From positions 1,736,001 to 1,800,000 of the forward strand of contig JAFFSR010000280.1 in the NCBI GenBank assembly GCA_017163975.1: a DNA stretch of 64,000 nt, given 5' to 3'. The notes under the pieces are model-generated. The model saw only the letters and a list, made by a program, of their open reading frames with translations. It had not been told where the DNA came from and searched no databases. Positions 12,368 to 23,330 of this stretch are shown here, one piece after another. Positions within the stretch are counted from its first letter, which is position 1; each line of letters begins with the position of its first letter. The DNA is from Anastatus disparis. Taxonomy: Eukaryota > Arthropoda > Insecta > Hymenoptera > Eupelmidae. A program made the translations under genes and the position numbers.

Positions 12368-15300
12368 ATCTTATAAATGCTCCTGAGTCGAAACGACCGA
12401 ACTAATTTTCGGCAGCAATCTCCTTCAGCTGAGGTTATGCGCGCACAAGTTTTCTTTTCTCCATGATTAAATCGACAAGTTGTTTTATCAGCAAAATTCC
12501 AGTAATATAGGTAAACAGCAATTGCTTTCTTTACACAAATTAAGTGCTGATTCGTCCTTTCTTTGATACTTCTAGCATTAATTTAACATTTTGATTACTA
12601 TTTAGATATTTTGATAAATAAACAACATATTTAAAATTCTATGTTTTCCTTTAATGATTTCACAGGCAATTTATTTTATTTTTAAAAGGATCAATTCATT
12701 TTTAAACCATTTTGAAAAAAGCTATTTTTGATATTTCAAAATATTTTGTAATTATTGACAAACTGTATAAACATTATAGTGTTAAAAATCAAACATTATA
12801 CACATTCTACATTACTATACTACTTCACACGGTAGTTCGTGCCCTCAATTATTTACTGGCACTACACAAGAGTAAAATCGAATGTAAAGATAAAGATCGT
12901 TCAAACTAAAGTAGTCTTTAGCTTTTTCTGCATACGATACTTGAAAGTGAAATAGAGTCCAAGCTCATTCTCCAAAAGAGCCCTTAAAAGCAGTTGTATA
13001 GGATGTGTGTCTGCGAAAAGGAGTAAAAGATGCACAAATGCAGAAAATGAAAAAAAAAAAACGGAAATAGAAAGGAAAGGGTCACTTCCGGACAAGCTGC
13101 GACTTCATTCGAGTATGTATAGTGGATACAAGAGCAGTATGAAACGAAGGCTTAGTCCATGACTTATGCATGCCTTCATTCGGGACACCACCCATGTATA
13201 TGTACACGAAGGACATTTTACGAGGCGGCAGGCGCAACACGCCGTGAAGACTGGACTTTATGCGATGCGCGGCGGCTGCTTTATGGCGCTCCTACTGTTG
13301 AAATATCCGGTTTATGGAGAAGCGCATCTAGCCAAAGGACATGGCGATATGGTGTGACCGAAAGCTTGGATTACAACCTACCGACTATCTAGCTTCACGT
13401 ACATCTTATAGCTTCTCTTGCGCTCTTTTGTCCTTATTCTCAAGCTGTCTTTTCATTTTCGTTTGCAACTTCATTAATGTAATAAGAAAATGTGAATTGA
13501 AAACTACATATGTTACACTATGACATTTATTTATTATAAAACAGAAAATTTTATAAATATAGAATATGATTAAGCTTTTTATTTTATATAAGTTTTTTTT
13601 CTGTTTGCATCGTATAACATACACGGATAATAACATTTTTCCAACTAATTTGTAATTGCATCTATGATTGATTGATAAATATAGCAAAGTATTTATTTCA
13701 ATACACATTAATGAAAAATAAAACTGAAGAGATTAACGTTAGTTTAGCACATGTTGCAATAAGAGCGGAGAAAAGCTATAAAGACAAGGCTTACGCTCTG
13801 AAATGCAGTGCCGGCGTGAGAGTTATACGTAATTGCATTGTGGTAGAAATCGAGTCATCCTTCGAGACTTCGATTCCCCAGCGAGATTTCCTGAGAAGCT
13901 TTCCTTCTTTCCTCTGGACTTTTTTCTTCTTTCATACGTTGGTTCCGATCTTGCCTTGAACGCCAAACTCTTTACTCGTCTTACTTGATGGCATTGCACT
14001 TTCTTTTTTCTATAATTTTTTTCTTATACTGTTTTTACAATTTTGTTTTTCTTTTATACTTTTCCAGTAAGTTTATCAAGTTTTTATTTTATAAAAACCT
14101 TGTTTTATAAAGATGTTTGAACATAACTGCATATTGTTGCAATTAAGAAATTCATTAAAAATGTGACTGAAGTAATTTTTATCGATTAATAATTCATTTT
14201 TAGTAAAAATAATAAAGTATAAGCATTATATTAAAAAAGATTACCGAATTATTACAGTTGCTTTTTCTAAAAATAAAATAGTCACATAAAGTGTATGATT
14301 CAGGATAATACTTGCAATTTAGATGTAACTTCATTTGTTACTCAACAATGCGATGCAGACACCTAAAACAAAAACAGGTTTCAATTCTAATTCTGTCTTT
14401 CTGTTTCCCTTGCTATATACCTTTATCTTCTACTCTTACAATCTTTTTCACTCTATTTCCCTGTATTTCGTTTGCTCCCCTCCGTATTTTCATTCGTCCA
14501 AGGACGGCGAATAGAATTTCCGTTTCGAATCGAGGAAATCTATTTCCAGAGAACGAGAGCAGTCCTGAGTGAGCTAAAAAAAAAAGGACAGTCTGAGGTA
14601 GAAGATAGCGTCGTAGCCATGGCTCACACTCAATAAGAGTCAGCCGGCGAAACTAATCGATCATGTGACGTATGGCAAGGGACTGATATCTTGTGCGTGC
14701 ACCCACACATATTCGACAACCTACGTGGAATATGGATTGAAAGACGATGTATGCGACGGAATAAAAAAAGAAATCCCCTTGTAGGGCAGACTGTATCAAT
14801 TTAAGCTAAATATACTTATATACGTTGTATTTATACCTAATACAATTTTAGCACAATTTTTTTTCTCTTTTTTATCAGAATGAAAAGACATTAAATTGAG
14901 TGATGCACCATATTACGCTATTTATTGCCTTTATTGACAAATAATGAGTATTTCAATGGTGAGATTTAAGGAAAATGAGAATAAGAAAATCTTTTTCTGT
15001 ACGTCTAAAGACGGATAAAGCATCATTATTCATCAAAGATTAAGCGGACACCGTATGTGTACTAGTGCATTTTTTCGTTCAACATTTGAGCTTTTCAATG
15101 ACAATAATGATAAAAGTCGATCTAAAAGCCAATATTTTTACATTTGATAATACATGAAGTAAAAATTGAATTATTATAACTATTTTCTTTAAATATTTTT
15201 AAACTTATTTATAAGACTGTACAAAGTTATTTTACAATACTTACAATTTTCTTTCAAACTAAAACTGTCCAATTAAAAAAGTTACATCAATGTTCTAATA

Positions 15301-16564
15301 TTATACTGGTATTTGAAACGATTTACTCGGAGATTCTTTTTAGCATTCTAAAAATACATTTAACAAGGCAATCAAACTTTGTTTATTACTTATAAAATTT
15401 TTGCAGTTTATTTAAAAGTAAATCTACAAAAATACTGTAATATTTCTTTTCGATTTATTCAGATACAAATAAGCAAAAAACTTCGAATCCATGAAAACTT
15501 TTTGGGAACGCACTAAACATGAGCAAAATAAAAACAATCAATAAATTTTCATTCCTTCCCCTTCTCTTATCAAGCTTTACAACTTTGTCAGAGACATTTT
15601 TTACCAGTATCTCAAACAAAGCTTCGATTACTGCCCTATTATGAAACTGCGAGAACTCTCGTAAATTAGGATTTCCAATGTTGTTACAGTACGGCGTTGT
15701 CGCGAGACACTCACGACCGAGACTTAGGCTTCAGATATACAGGATTTTTCGATCCCTTCTTACTTCATAGAAAGTTTTCCTTTTTTTATATTTTTTACTG
15801 AATCTTTGCTGTACCTCTCTTTTTCTTTTATTTTATTCTGTGTTTTATTTTATACTCTTGTTTTATAAGTTAAATTAATGCGGTGTAAAATTGATCTAAG
15901 TTTTACGTTTCTTAACTTTTGTATTATACCAATAATATGTATAAACACACTGGAAGATTTTCTTTTGATTACTATAATAGACACGTATTAATGTGCACAT
16001 GTCTTTATTTTACCGTATAAATTTTTATGGTTAAAAAAATAAATAACATATCAGGATTACATATCTAAAACAAATCTGAAGTAAAATGTGTCGTTACCAA
16101 TGTTAACGGTATTAAATTGTAACCCTTAAAAGGTAGCAATTTGAAAAGTGTGTTGATGCTTGTTTTAAATTATCCTTATATATCTGGCACATCGTGTCCG
16201 CTTGTATATCTGACGTTGTCGCATATTTTATACGGCTTTATCCTTCCCAGTTTTCTCCAAGCCAATGGGGGAATGGAAGAGGACGATATACAAATATATT
16301 TGTCACTGTCTTCTTGGACGTAACCAGGAGGTATTACGGATACGTCTCTCTTTCCTCTGTTCTGTTACAGTCAAGACATCGTTGTTACCCCTTGGAGAGT
16401 GTCAGTCGCACACGATGCAAGGGATAAACTTCTCTATCTTTTTCTTTGTTTTTGTTAAACCAAGAACACTTCTGTATCTTTAACAATATGGTATTCTCAA
16501 AAATTGCTTTATACTAAGGACAATCAATACTTTCCCTCAGGTGTTGCGATTACACCATTTTATG

Positions 16565-16582
16565 TCATATATATATATATAT
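16565..16582. repeat. (TA)n microsatellite
   Basis: Eight to nine AT/TA dinucleotides in an otherwise mixed sequence. Confidence 0.85.
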
Positions 16583-17095
16583 CTTTTACAAATAATAGAT
16601 TGAAGTGAGAGAGATTCGTCTGGATATTCATTTTAAAACAGATATAAACCCACGGGATTTGGGAGCTAAACGTTCAATGATTCGTGTCTTAAATTTATTG
16701 TGTAAAAAACTAAAGATGTATAGAAAATTGTTTGGTCACATCTGTTACGCTAAAGTTTCTGTGATAAGATAATAGCTTTAAATTTCATTTAGAATGCATG
16801 TGTTAATTTTTTATAAAATTACAAATTTAATTTATTATATTATTGTATTTTTAAAAATTATCTTTCAAATCGAATTATTAATTCCAATTGAACTTTAAAT
16901 TCCTAAAGATAAAATATAAAGATTTTAAATTAAATTGAATATTTTCAAAACGCATTCATTAAGATTAAAAGAATTAAAATTTTAATTTGCTATAAGTATT
17001 ATAAATCTGCTACTAAGATTATCCATTTACTTGTAGTTTAAAATTATCAAAATTATCACTATAAGTATACTATGTAATCATTGTAGTTTCATTTT

Positions 17096-17145
17096 CTTAG
17101 ATAAAATAGGTGGACCGATCGATGCCTAACCTATTTTATACTAAG
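17096..17145. other. 50-nt hairpin (16-bp stem)
   Basis: CTTAGATAAAATAGGT (17096-17111) pairs with ACCTATTTTATACTAAG (17129-17145), with one bulged base, around a loop carrying CCGATCGATGC. It is somewhat short for an animal pre-miRNA, and no known mature miRNA sequence is recognised in either arm. It is probably a small palindrome or MITE relic. Confidence 0.55.
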
Positions 17146-17832
17146 AATTGTCACACAGAATTTTCGGACGAGCCGTTATATAATGTTTTATATAAACTTT
17201 GTTTATTCCTAATTCATTGAGTTAATAAATTCATATAAATAAATAAATAAATAATACTAAAATTTTCAAATTCTCTGTATTTATATAAAAAATTCTTGAT
17301 GAGGCAAAAAATAGTGATTCACAGATATCGCAACTTTAAATAATGTTAATGTGAGTACAAATTCTTTATTCTATTTATTTTTTAATCTTGACGCGTGAAT
17401 CCATTTACCTCTTTATCGACATCTTATCGTTGTGATGATGACATGCAAGCGCGCAACAGCCATGAATAAGCGATCTTTTAGTATAGAGAGTAGGAATGAT
17501 AGCATATACAATGCAACAGTTGCAAGAGTAATTCGTGCGATTTGGCAGTAATTTTGCTTATGACGTTCAAAAGCGATAAACCACGGTCAGACTGATTCTC
17601 GCATTTCTATGATTCTCTTGTCTCGATATGTCATTCTACACGTTAATTAAGCGGAGGCACTAAAAGTTTTATGAATCATTATTGAATACAATTTTTTTCA
17701 GATTCTTAAATTCCCATAAAAATAGATGAAAATTAAAATAAAATCATTTATTTTGTGTATTTTTTTCAATTTTCTTGGAGTAATTAACAACATTCAAAAA
17801 AGTCCTGGAGATCACTCTCATTAGATTACCTG

Positions 17833-18072
17833 TTAACCCTTTGAGGGGCAGTGGTACGTATTTGTCCCACCTATTTGGTTTTGGATTTTTCCGTATTTCT
17901 AAAACGTATATGCCTTTTTAAGACATCTATAAGACTTTTTGAACTCTTGAATACCTGATTTATTAGATTTTATAGAGAAATTGCAAATATTCATTAATTG
18001 AAGTATTTGTTATAAACAATTAATCTCAAAAAACCCGTTTTTTACAGAAAAATGTGCCCCTCAAAGGGTTAA
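17833..18072. mobile_element. piggyBac-like MITE with 18-bp perfect inverted ends
   Basis: The 240 base element starts TTAACCCTTTGAGGGGCA (17833-17850) and ends with the exact reverse complement TGCCCCTCAAAGGGTTAA (18055-18072). A TTAA target followed by CCC at the terminus is the hallmark of piggyBac-type transposons, so this is most likely a non-autonomous piggyBac MITE. The interior is A/T-rich with no coding capacity and does not resemble family 1. Its right-hand TTAA (18069-18072) is also the left TTAA of the neighbouring family 1 MITE. Confidence 0.85.
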
Positions 18073-18281
18073 GGCGACTACGGAAGTTCGGTTCGATTTC
18101 ATTTTGTAGTTTACAAATTACTATTTCAGTTTCTAAAATTTTTTGAATTTTTGAATTTTCTACCATTTATTATAATCCGTAGAATGGTGAAAAATTAAAA
18201 AATCTGAAAAATTTTACATATTGAAAGAGTAATTTGTAAACTCAAAAATAAAACCTAACCTAAAATCCGAAGTCGCCTTAA
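18069..18281 (+). mobile_element. TTAA-flanked hairpin MITE, family 1, copy 2
   Basis: A 213 base copy bounded by TTAA at 18069-18072 and 18278-18281. It begins AGGCGACTACGGAAGTTCGG and ends CCGAAGTCGCCTTAA. The central hairpin core is TACCATT ... AATGGTGAAAA. It is very similar to the copy at 29798-30009 and inverted relative to the copy at 8537-8749. It sits exactly on the right terminal TTAA of the piggyBac-like MITE, showing that both elements use the same tetranucleotide. Confidence 0.9.
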
Positions 18282-20241
18282 GGCAAACTGTTAACCTCAT
18301 GGACAAAGTCTATTTTGCCCAGTTGATTTTATTAAATTTTTTTTCTGAGGACTCGCTTTTGCCATCGCTTTGTATGAATGCTGCGACACTTCGGGTGACT
18401 TCTCAATATATATTATAAATATATTAAAGGTTTTAGAGTTTTAATATTATAAAACTTAAGTAGCCAAATATAAATTATAAGCAAACCAAAACCAATTCAG
18501 AAAGTCTTTATGTTTAATGAAGGTGTTCGCTTAAAGCTTTATCAGGATAGGTGACCGCGTATTTCTTAAAATATAATTTTCTAATTTAGTTATTGATTGA
18601 TTCTAAAAGTATTCTGAGAACATGACAATTTAGATATAAATGAAATATTAATAATGACAATAAGAAAAAAAAATGTTATAACTTAAAAATTACTTTTCTT
18701 GCATTTTAGTAAATAATAGTCAAATATTTAAAAATTATAAAACTAGACAAACATTGATTCTAGTCATGAATTAATTTTTGACCAATGAAAATGATCTAAT
18801 TTCAACTATGAAACGTATAATCAAAGAAGCTCTAATAATGATTACCGAGTCGTATCAACAACGTCACTGATTTAGAAAAAAATGAGAATCATTCCACTTG
18901 TATAGCTTACTCATTACATTATAATTGACAAGCGTTCGTTAAATAAAAAATAGTTTTAGTTTTACCTCGTATTTTAAAAATCTTTTTCCCATCTCTCATC
19001 TGCCCTTCCAGAATATACAATCATCCTTTCACGCAAAGACATAACACGTGTGTGTATAAGTAACGTTGCGTCTGGCTAAGTCTAATCTATCTCCCTCTAT
19101 CATTGGTTTAGTAAAGTCCCAAGACGTACTGTTAATCGCGTAAACGAAGTGAATTATGTCGAGACGTTAATTAAGAAGGATGTCGCTGGGAATTAGCCGA
19201 GAGGCCCTGGGTTGTAGTAGTGATGGTGTACGTACTACTAGTCGTCGAAATAGAGGACAGATAGGGCGGACAAGGGTCGACCTCTTGCGTTTTCTTCTTT
19301 CTGATATCTCGCTTACACGCATATAAAGCTTTGAAGAAGGAAAAAGAATGTAGAGAAGAGAAAATCGTCGAAGAACACTGGCCTAGTTAAAACCTTTGAA
19401 CTACACGGCAGTCAAGAGATATTTAATCAAATTATTCTGTGATAATTTAATGAAAGTTTCTGAATGGCCTACCCTTTTCATCATTTTAGTTTGGTATTTT
19501 TATTTTCAAGAAGTATTCATTTATCTATATTAGATACCAGATAATTATTTAATCCGTTTTCAGATCGTTGAATTGCATGCTTATTTACTTTTACTTTTAA
19601 ATCTGCATTTTTATGCAAATTCATAATATTCAGCATATTTTTGAGATTAGCAAAAAAGACTAATATTTCTGCAAAGAAGAGACGATTTTTTCACGTCTTT
19701 TTGTTTCTTTAGCTTTTTTATGCAAGCAGCTTAATATAAAGAAGCTTTCATTAATTTAATTCATCATTTAAAGAAGCAAGAGTTAGACTCAAGTTTTTAC
19801 TCTCTCATGCAAAATATTAAACGAGAAACAAATGTTTACTTTTTTTTTATGTTTATCAACAATGTTATTCATTTAAAAAATTTTAATTAAATTAATTGTA
19901 CAATGTTTCAATTTCATTATTTAACAATAATATGTATTCATTATATTTAATTATAAAATATATTTAGATTAATTATTATTTTTAAATATTTTAAAAATGG
20001 TTTTACGTGATTTTTGGAATGAATATGGTGTAAACAATTTGGAATCAAAACGTCTATTTTGAAGATAATATTTAAGGAATTTATTCCTTTATAATAATTA
20101 TTTTTTAGTAGTTACCTAAATTATCAACATTTAGTTGACGCTTAACAAAGTCGTGCTTTGTTTATTTATGAGTGAAATATAAATACATTTGGCTGTACGT
20201 ATTCACGATCACTGGGTTCATAAAATATTGGCAATTGTAAA

Positions 20242-20312
20242 TCCAATATATTGCCAATAACACTACCCAATACACTGCCAATAACAATATCCAATAAACT
20301 GCCAATATATTA
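20242..20312. repeat. 24-bp tandem repeat, three copies
   Basis: Three adjacent units of 24, 24 and 23 bases: TCCAATATATTGCCAATAAC.. (20242), CCCAATACACTGCCAATAAC.. (20266) and TCCAATAAACTGCCAATAT.. (20290). CCAAT occurs in every unit, so the array contains repeated CCAAT-box-like pentamers, though any regulatory role is unproven. Confidence 0.8.
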
Positions 20313-20369
20313 CCTATACTTTTTATTTTCACGCGGATTAGTAAATTAAAATTTTTTTTTTATATTATT

Positions 20370-20642
20370 GGGTCCAACAGCCGGTAACTGGACACCTAAG
20401 ACATGTTAACCTTTTACTTTAGTAAACTTAAAATCACCCAAGACTGATTTATTATAATATTATAAGTAAATGGAAATATAAAAAAGTAGGGATGAACTCA
20501 ATAAAGTAGAGGGTTAATAGGAAATTTTTGAAATTTTGTTAAATTAATGTTATTACGATAAATGCAAAATTTATTGCACTTTAAAATTATTTTTATTTTT
20601 CCCAGTTTCCAATTGATGCCCAGGTACCGGCTGGTCAATCCC
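20370..20642. mobile_element. Possible MITE with imperfect CAGCCGGTA ends
   Basis: GGGTCCAACAGCCGGTAACT (20370-20389) is matched by the inverse of AGGTACCGGCTGGTCAATCC (20622-20641). The shared core is CAGCCGGTA-CTGG. The 273 base interval has no coding capacity. The inverted ends are imperfect and no target duplication is obvious, so this could be an old or unrelated pair. Confidence 0.45.
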
Positions 20643-21295
20643 GTATAATTAAAATTTCTATCACGAAATACAAAAAATACAACTTTAATTTAAAATAATT
20701 TTAATATCATCAAATAAAATAACATAATTTCAAACTATCGTGAACAATTATAAAAACTTTCAATGATTGTAGTAAGATTTTCCTAATCTGTGTTCCCAAA
20801 GGGCAATTTCTCCCAAAAATATTTTGGAAAACGAACTTTAAAATAGTGGTAGTTGGTAAACATCATATTAATTTGTATAATTTATTTGAAGAATTGATAA
20901 AGAACAACCCTGCACAGTAAAAAATTTTTCGGAACATTACATTGCTGAGCATAGTAAGTATCGGGATCCTCGCTGAGCGTATTAAATACAAATTAAAACT
21001 GGTAAAATTACATAATCCATCGTTTCTAACCTACATTCGATATAATTTAATAAAAAATATATGTTGAACGTTTATTACTTATGACACTATAAAATTTGAA
21101 AACATTATTTAATAACTTTATGTTAAAAATCAATTAATAAGAATAAAATATTTCTTATTGTGTTTAAAATGTGTTTCTGTTGTCGCGAAAGTTCACGCAT
21201 GTCATGTATTTTACCGGACAGCCATGTTGATACTGACTGCAACATTACACTGCTAAGCACGAGGAAAATACCGCGATCATAGTAGGACCTACGCT

Positions 21296-21572
21296 TACAC
21301 AGAGAAAATTTTGTCGCTATAAACATGATACACGTCGTACTGCAAAAAGTGCTGCTTTTTTCATCGAAAACCACACGAACTGCTTCGCATTTTACAATTC
21401 GTGCATCACTTTTTTCGATGCAGGTAATCGTAAAATACAGCGCAAGGTGGCGCTGCATCGAAAAACTTAATGCACGTTCAGACACGCATCGATATTTATC
21501 GTTCATGCAAGCCATCTTGTGGTGCGTTTTCTTAACGCATTATCTTTTACAATGTAAAATTTTCTCCGTGTA
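21296..21572. mobile_element. Inner MITE with TACACAGAGAAAATTTT ends
   Basis: The termini TACACAGAGAAAATTTT (21296-21312) and AAAATTTTCTCCGTGTA (21556-21572) are inverted with one mismatch and carry TA at the outer edge. The interior contains a further inverted pair, GTGCATCACTTTTTTCGATG (from about 21402) against CATCGAAAAACTTAATGCAC (ending about 21476). The terminal TACAC(G/A)GAGA-AAAT motif matches the MITE at 11422-11679, suggesting a shared mobilising transposase even though the interiors differ. Confidence 0.7.
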
Positions 21573-21574
21573 GT

Positions 21575-21608
21575 GATGTGAAGTTACATAAAAATGTAAC
21601 TTCACATC
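21575..21608. repeat. Perfect 15-bp-stem hairpin with AAAA loop
   Basis: GATGTGAAGTTACAT, AAAA, ATGTAACTTCACATC: a perfect inverted repeat of 34 bases. It lies two bases beyond the inner MITE and within the outer element. Confidence 0.9.
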
Positions 21609-21669
21609 GTTGAAACATGTAATTATTCACAGGGAAGTGGCAAAGTTGCCACGAAATTTTTTACTGTGT

Positions 21670-22960
21670 GGTAGAAATATGACCATAAAAAATGGTGTAT
21701 ATAATAATTTAAGTTTATTAGTAATAATAATACCTAAGAAATGGCCATAAAATGTTTTTAAAAAAACCGTTTTCATTTCTACTGGTCATAAAATTGTAAT
21801 ACAAAGCGTTTCTACCAGGAAATGTGATACTGAAATTGTGTCACCAACTGCAACTAGGTCTACAAATTCGAAAAAGCATCGACAGAAATAGGAGAAAAAT
21901 TGAGGATCATTAAAACAATATTGTATCGGATTATTTCAAATACACACGATCTAATAATATCTTATTTAAAACATATTGGCTAAAACGTAAAATTTTTAAT
22001 AAAAATTGTTTGAAAAAAGTTTTTTGGAAAAATTTACTTTTGGAAATATCTGTTTGGAAGTGTCCCCCTATCCCTTAAATCGATTATAAATTGCAATTCT
22101 CTTACCATAATGTAGCACTGATCAACATTTGGACTTAAAATTGAAATAGAAGTGTCACAAACTTACCTGAAACAAAAATAAAAGAATTGAATTATTAAAA
22201 AAATTGAATATAAACTAATGTTAAATTCTTTATTCACAAACAACTTTTCCTAAATATAAAATTTTTTGCATTTTTTACGGTCATTTGAAATGTTAATAGA
22301 AAACGCACACCTCATTTTATAAAATTACACAAGTTTTTAAGGAATAGTCATAATTTCCACTTTTTAATTTCTTTATTCTTGTAGTCCCTTTCGACTTTGC
22401 CTTTGATGAATACAACTGTTATAGAAATAAAAAAAAATATTTCACACTATGTACAAATTTGATAAACGTTGTAATTTTTCAGCTTCTGCTCTTTTTCAAA
22501 ATTTGGAAGTGAAACAGGCACCATTGCGTGATGTTCTATCAACAGGACAATGTAGAAAATCAAAAGGAAAAAAGAGAAAGAATAACAATTTTTTTTGTTA
22601 AAGAGGGGATGTTCGAAGATTTGTGCGAGCGTGTAAATCAGCAAGCGTGGGGGTAGAAATTGGTGATTTTTTTCTTTTAGAGGGTTGTATCGCGTGATAC
22701 GGTAGAATGTGCGTGCCTAGATAAGAGAGGATGGTAAAACACTCCTACGCGTGTAGTGTAGTGGTCATCTATCAAAATTGGTACAATTTGATGAAAAAAA
22801 AAGATGTATGACATTGAATAAGCTGAGATTCGTTAAAAAGGTAATAAATTATTTTAAATTCTTCTTAATATTACGAAAAAAAATCTTCAACATTTATCAT
22901 TACCTTCTACTTTGAACGTAAACTAACACAAAAATTGCAGATAATATTAATAAAATAAGT
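21670..22960. other. Non-coding A/T-rich DNA
   Basis: No gene, RNA or repeat family recognised. A purine-rich run lies at about 22558-22592. Confidence 0.45.
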
Positions 22961-22963
22961 AGA

Positions 22964-23300
22964 GCCGCGGTGGCTCAGGAGCTAGGGCATCCGACTCTCA
23001 CGCAGCGGGCCGGGGTTCGTTTTTAATAAAAAGTGGAGGATATCCTGAACTTATTGACACCACGGTGGACTGTCCTCAAATGATTTTCGGCGGTTATTCG
23101 GCGGAGAGAAGAGGCTTGAACAAACGGCCGGTGATCATGAGAGGGTCGGTAATGCAGAGCACGACTACTCAACTATTATGACCCGATTGGAAAGATATCG
23201 TGACTAATCAAAATAGCAAACAAGGCCCTCTATGGGCAACCTAGGTTGACCCACGCTAATTTTGTAACGGGGGTAATGCACGGCGCAAGCAGGGCCCAGC
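22964..23300 (+). mobile_element. tRNA-derived SINE or tRNA-like relic with G+C-rich body
   Basis: GAGCCGCGGTGGCTCAGGAG (from 22964) contains TGGCTCAGGAG, a perfect match to the Pol III A-box consensus TRGYNNARNNG. About 35 bases later GGGGTTCG (to 23020) matches the start of a B-box (GGTTCGANTCC) before the sequence diverges. The following ~280 bases are much more G+C-rich than the flanks, consistent with a retroposed body. The tRNA fold is incomplete: the T-arm breaks after GGTTCG. This is therefore not a functional tRNA gene. No second copy of this body was found in the window, so assignment as a SINE rests on the promoter boxes and composition. Confidence 0.5.
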
Positions 23301-23308
23301 CTGTTTAC

Positions 23309-23330
23309 GTTGATATGCGCATGCGTCAAC
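23309..23330. repeat. 22-base near-perfect palindrome
   Basis: GTTGATATGCGCATGCGTCAAC: the ends GTTGA/TCAAC and the core ATGCGCAT are self-complementary. It lies just past the G+C-rich SINE-like body and may be its boundary or an unrelated binding site. Confidence 0.6.

Larger units (their letters stand above)
11680..17832. other. Non-coding region with a series of higher-G+C patches
   Basis: No gene is supportable. Patches of raised G+C and mixed sequence lie at about 11850-12460, 13080-13410, 13720-13980, 14320-14790, 15560-15800 and 16140-16480, separated by A/T-rich DNA. The 13150-13400 patch is the most G+C-rich and is open in two plus-strand frames (77 and 63 codons), but neither frame shows a known domain. 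The spacing and composition would suit a run of regulatory elements; this is inference from composition only. Confidence 0.45.
18282..20912. other. Non-coding DNA with one higher-G+C patch
   Basis: No gene found. The patch at 18990-19410 is a clear composition outlier with varied sequence, including GTTAATTAAG and GTTAATCGCG homeodomain-like A/T cores and the self-complementary GTACGTAC. It is among the better candidates in the window for a conserved regulatory element, on composition alone. Confidence 0.45.
20913..21668. mobile_element. Non-autonomous element with CACAGTAAAAAATTT ends (outer, nested host)
   Basis: CACAGTAAAAAATTTTTCG (20913-20931) and CGAAATTTTTTACTGTG (21652-21668) are inverted termini of a 756 base segment. 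A second inverted-repeat element (21296-21572) lies inside it. Related motifs AACATTACATTGCTGAGCA (20932 on) and AACATTACACTGCTAAGCA (21241 on) recur inside. Near the right end are a perfect 34-base hairpin (21575-21608) and the 16-base hairpin GTGGCAAAGTTGCCAC (21639-21654). A 130-codon ATG-initiated minus-strand frame (21123-21515) crosses the inner element boundary and has no recognisable domain, so I regard it as spurious. Confidence 0.7.

Noticed and set aside
12186..12386. 66-codon frame ending in Ser-Leu repeats
   Set aside because: It is created by the (CT)34 microsatellite.
18535..18560. GGATAGGTGACCGCG as another 5S-derived element
   Set aside because: Only the C-box-like core matches; the A-box region is poor and no shared body follows.
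21123..21515. 130-codon ATG-started minus-strand frame
   Set aside because: It spans the boundary between two nested non-autonomous elements, so it cannot be an ancestral gene of either; no transposase motif is visible.
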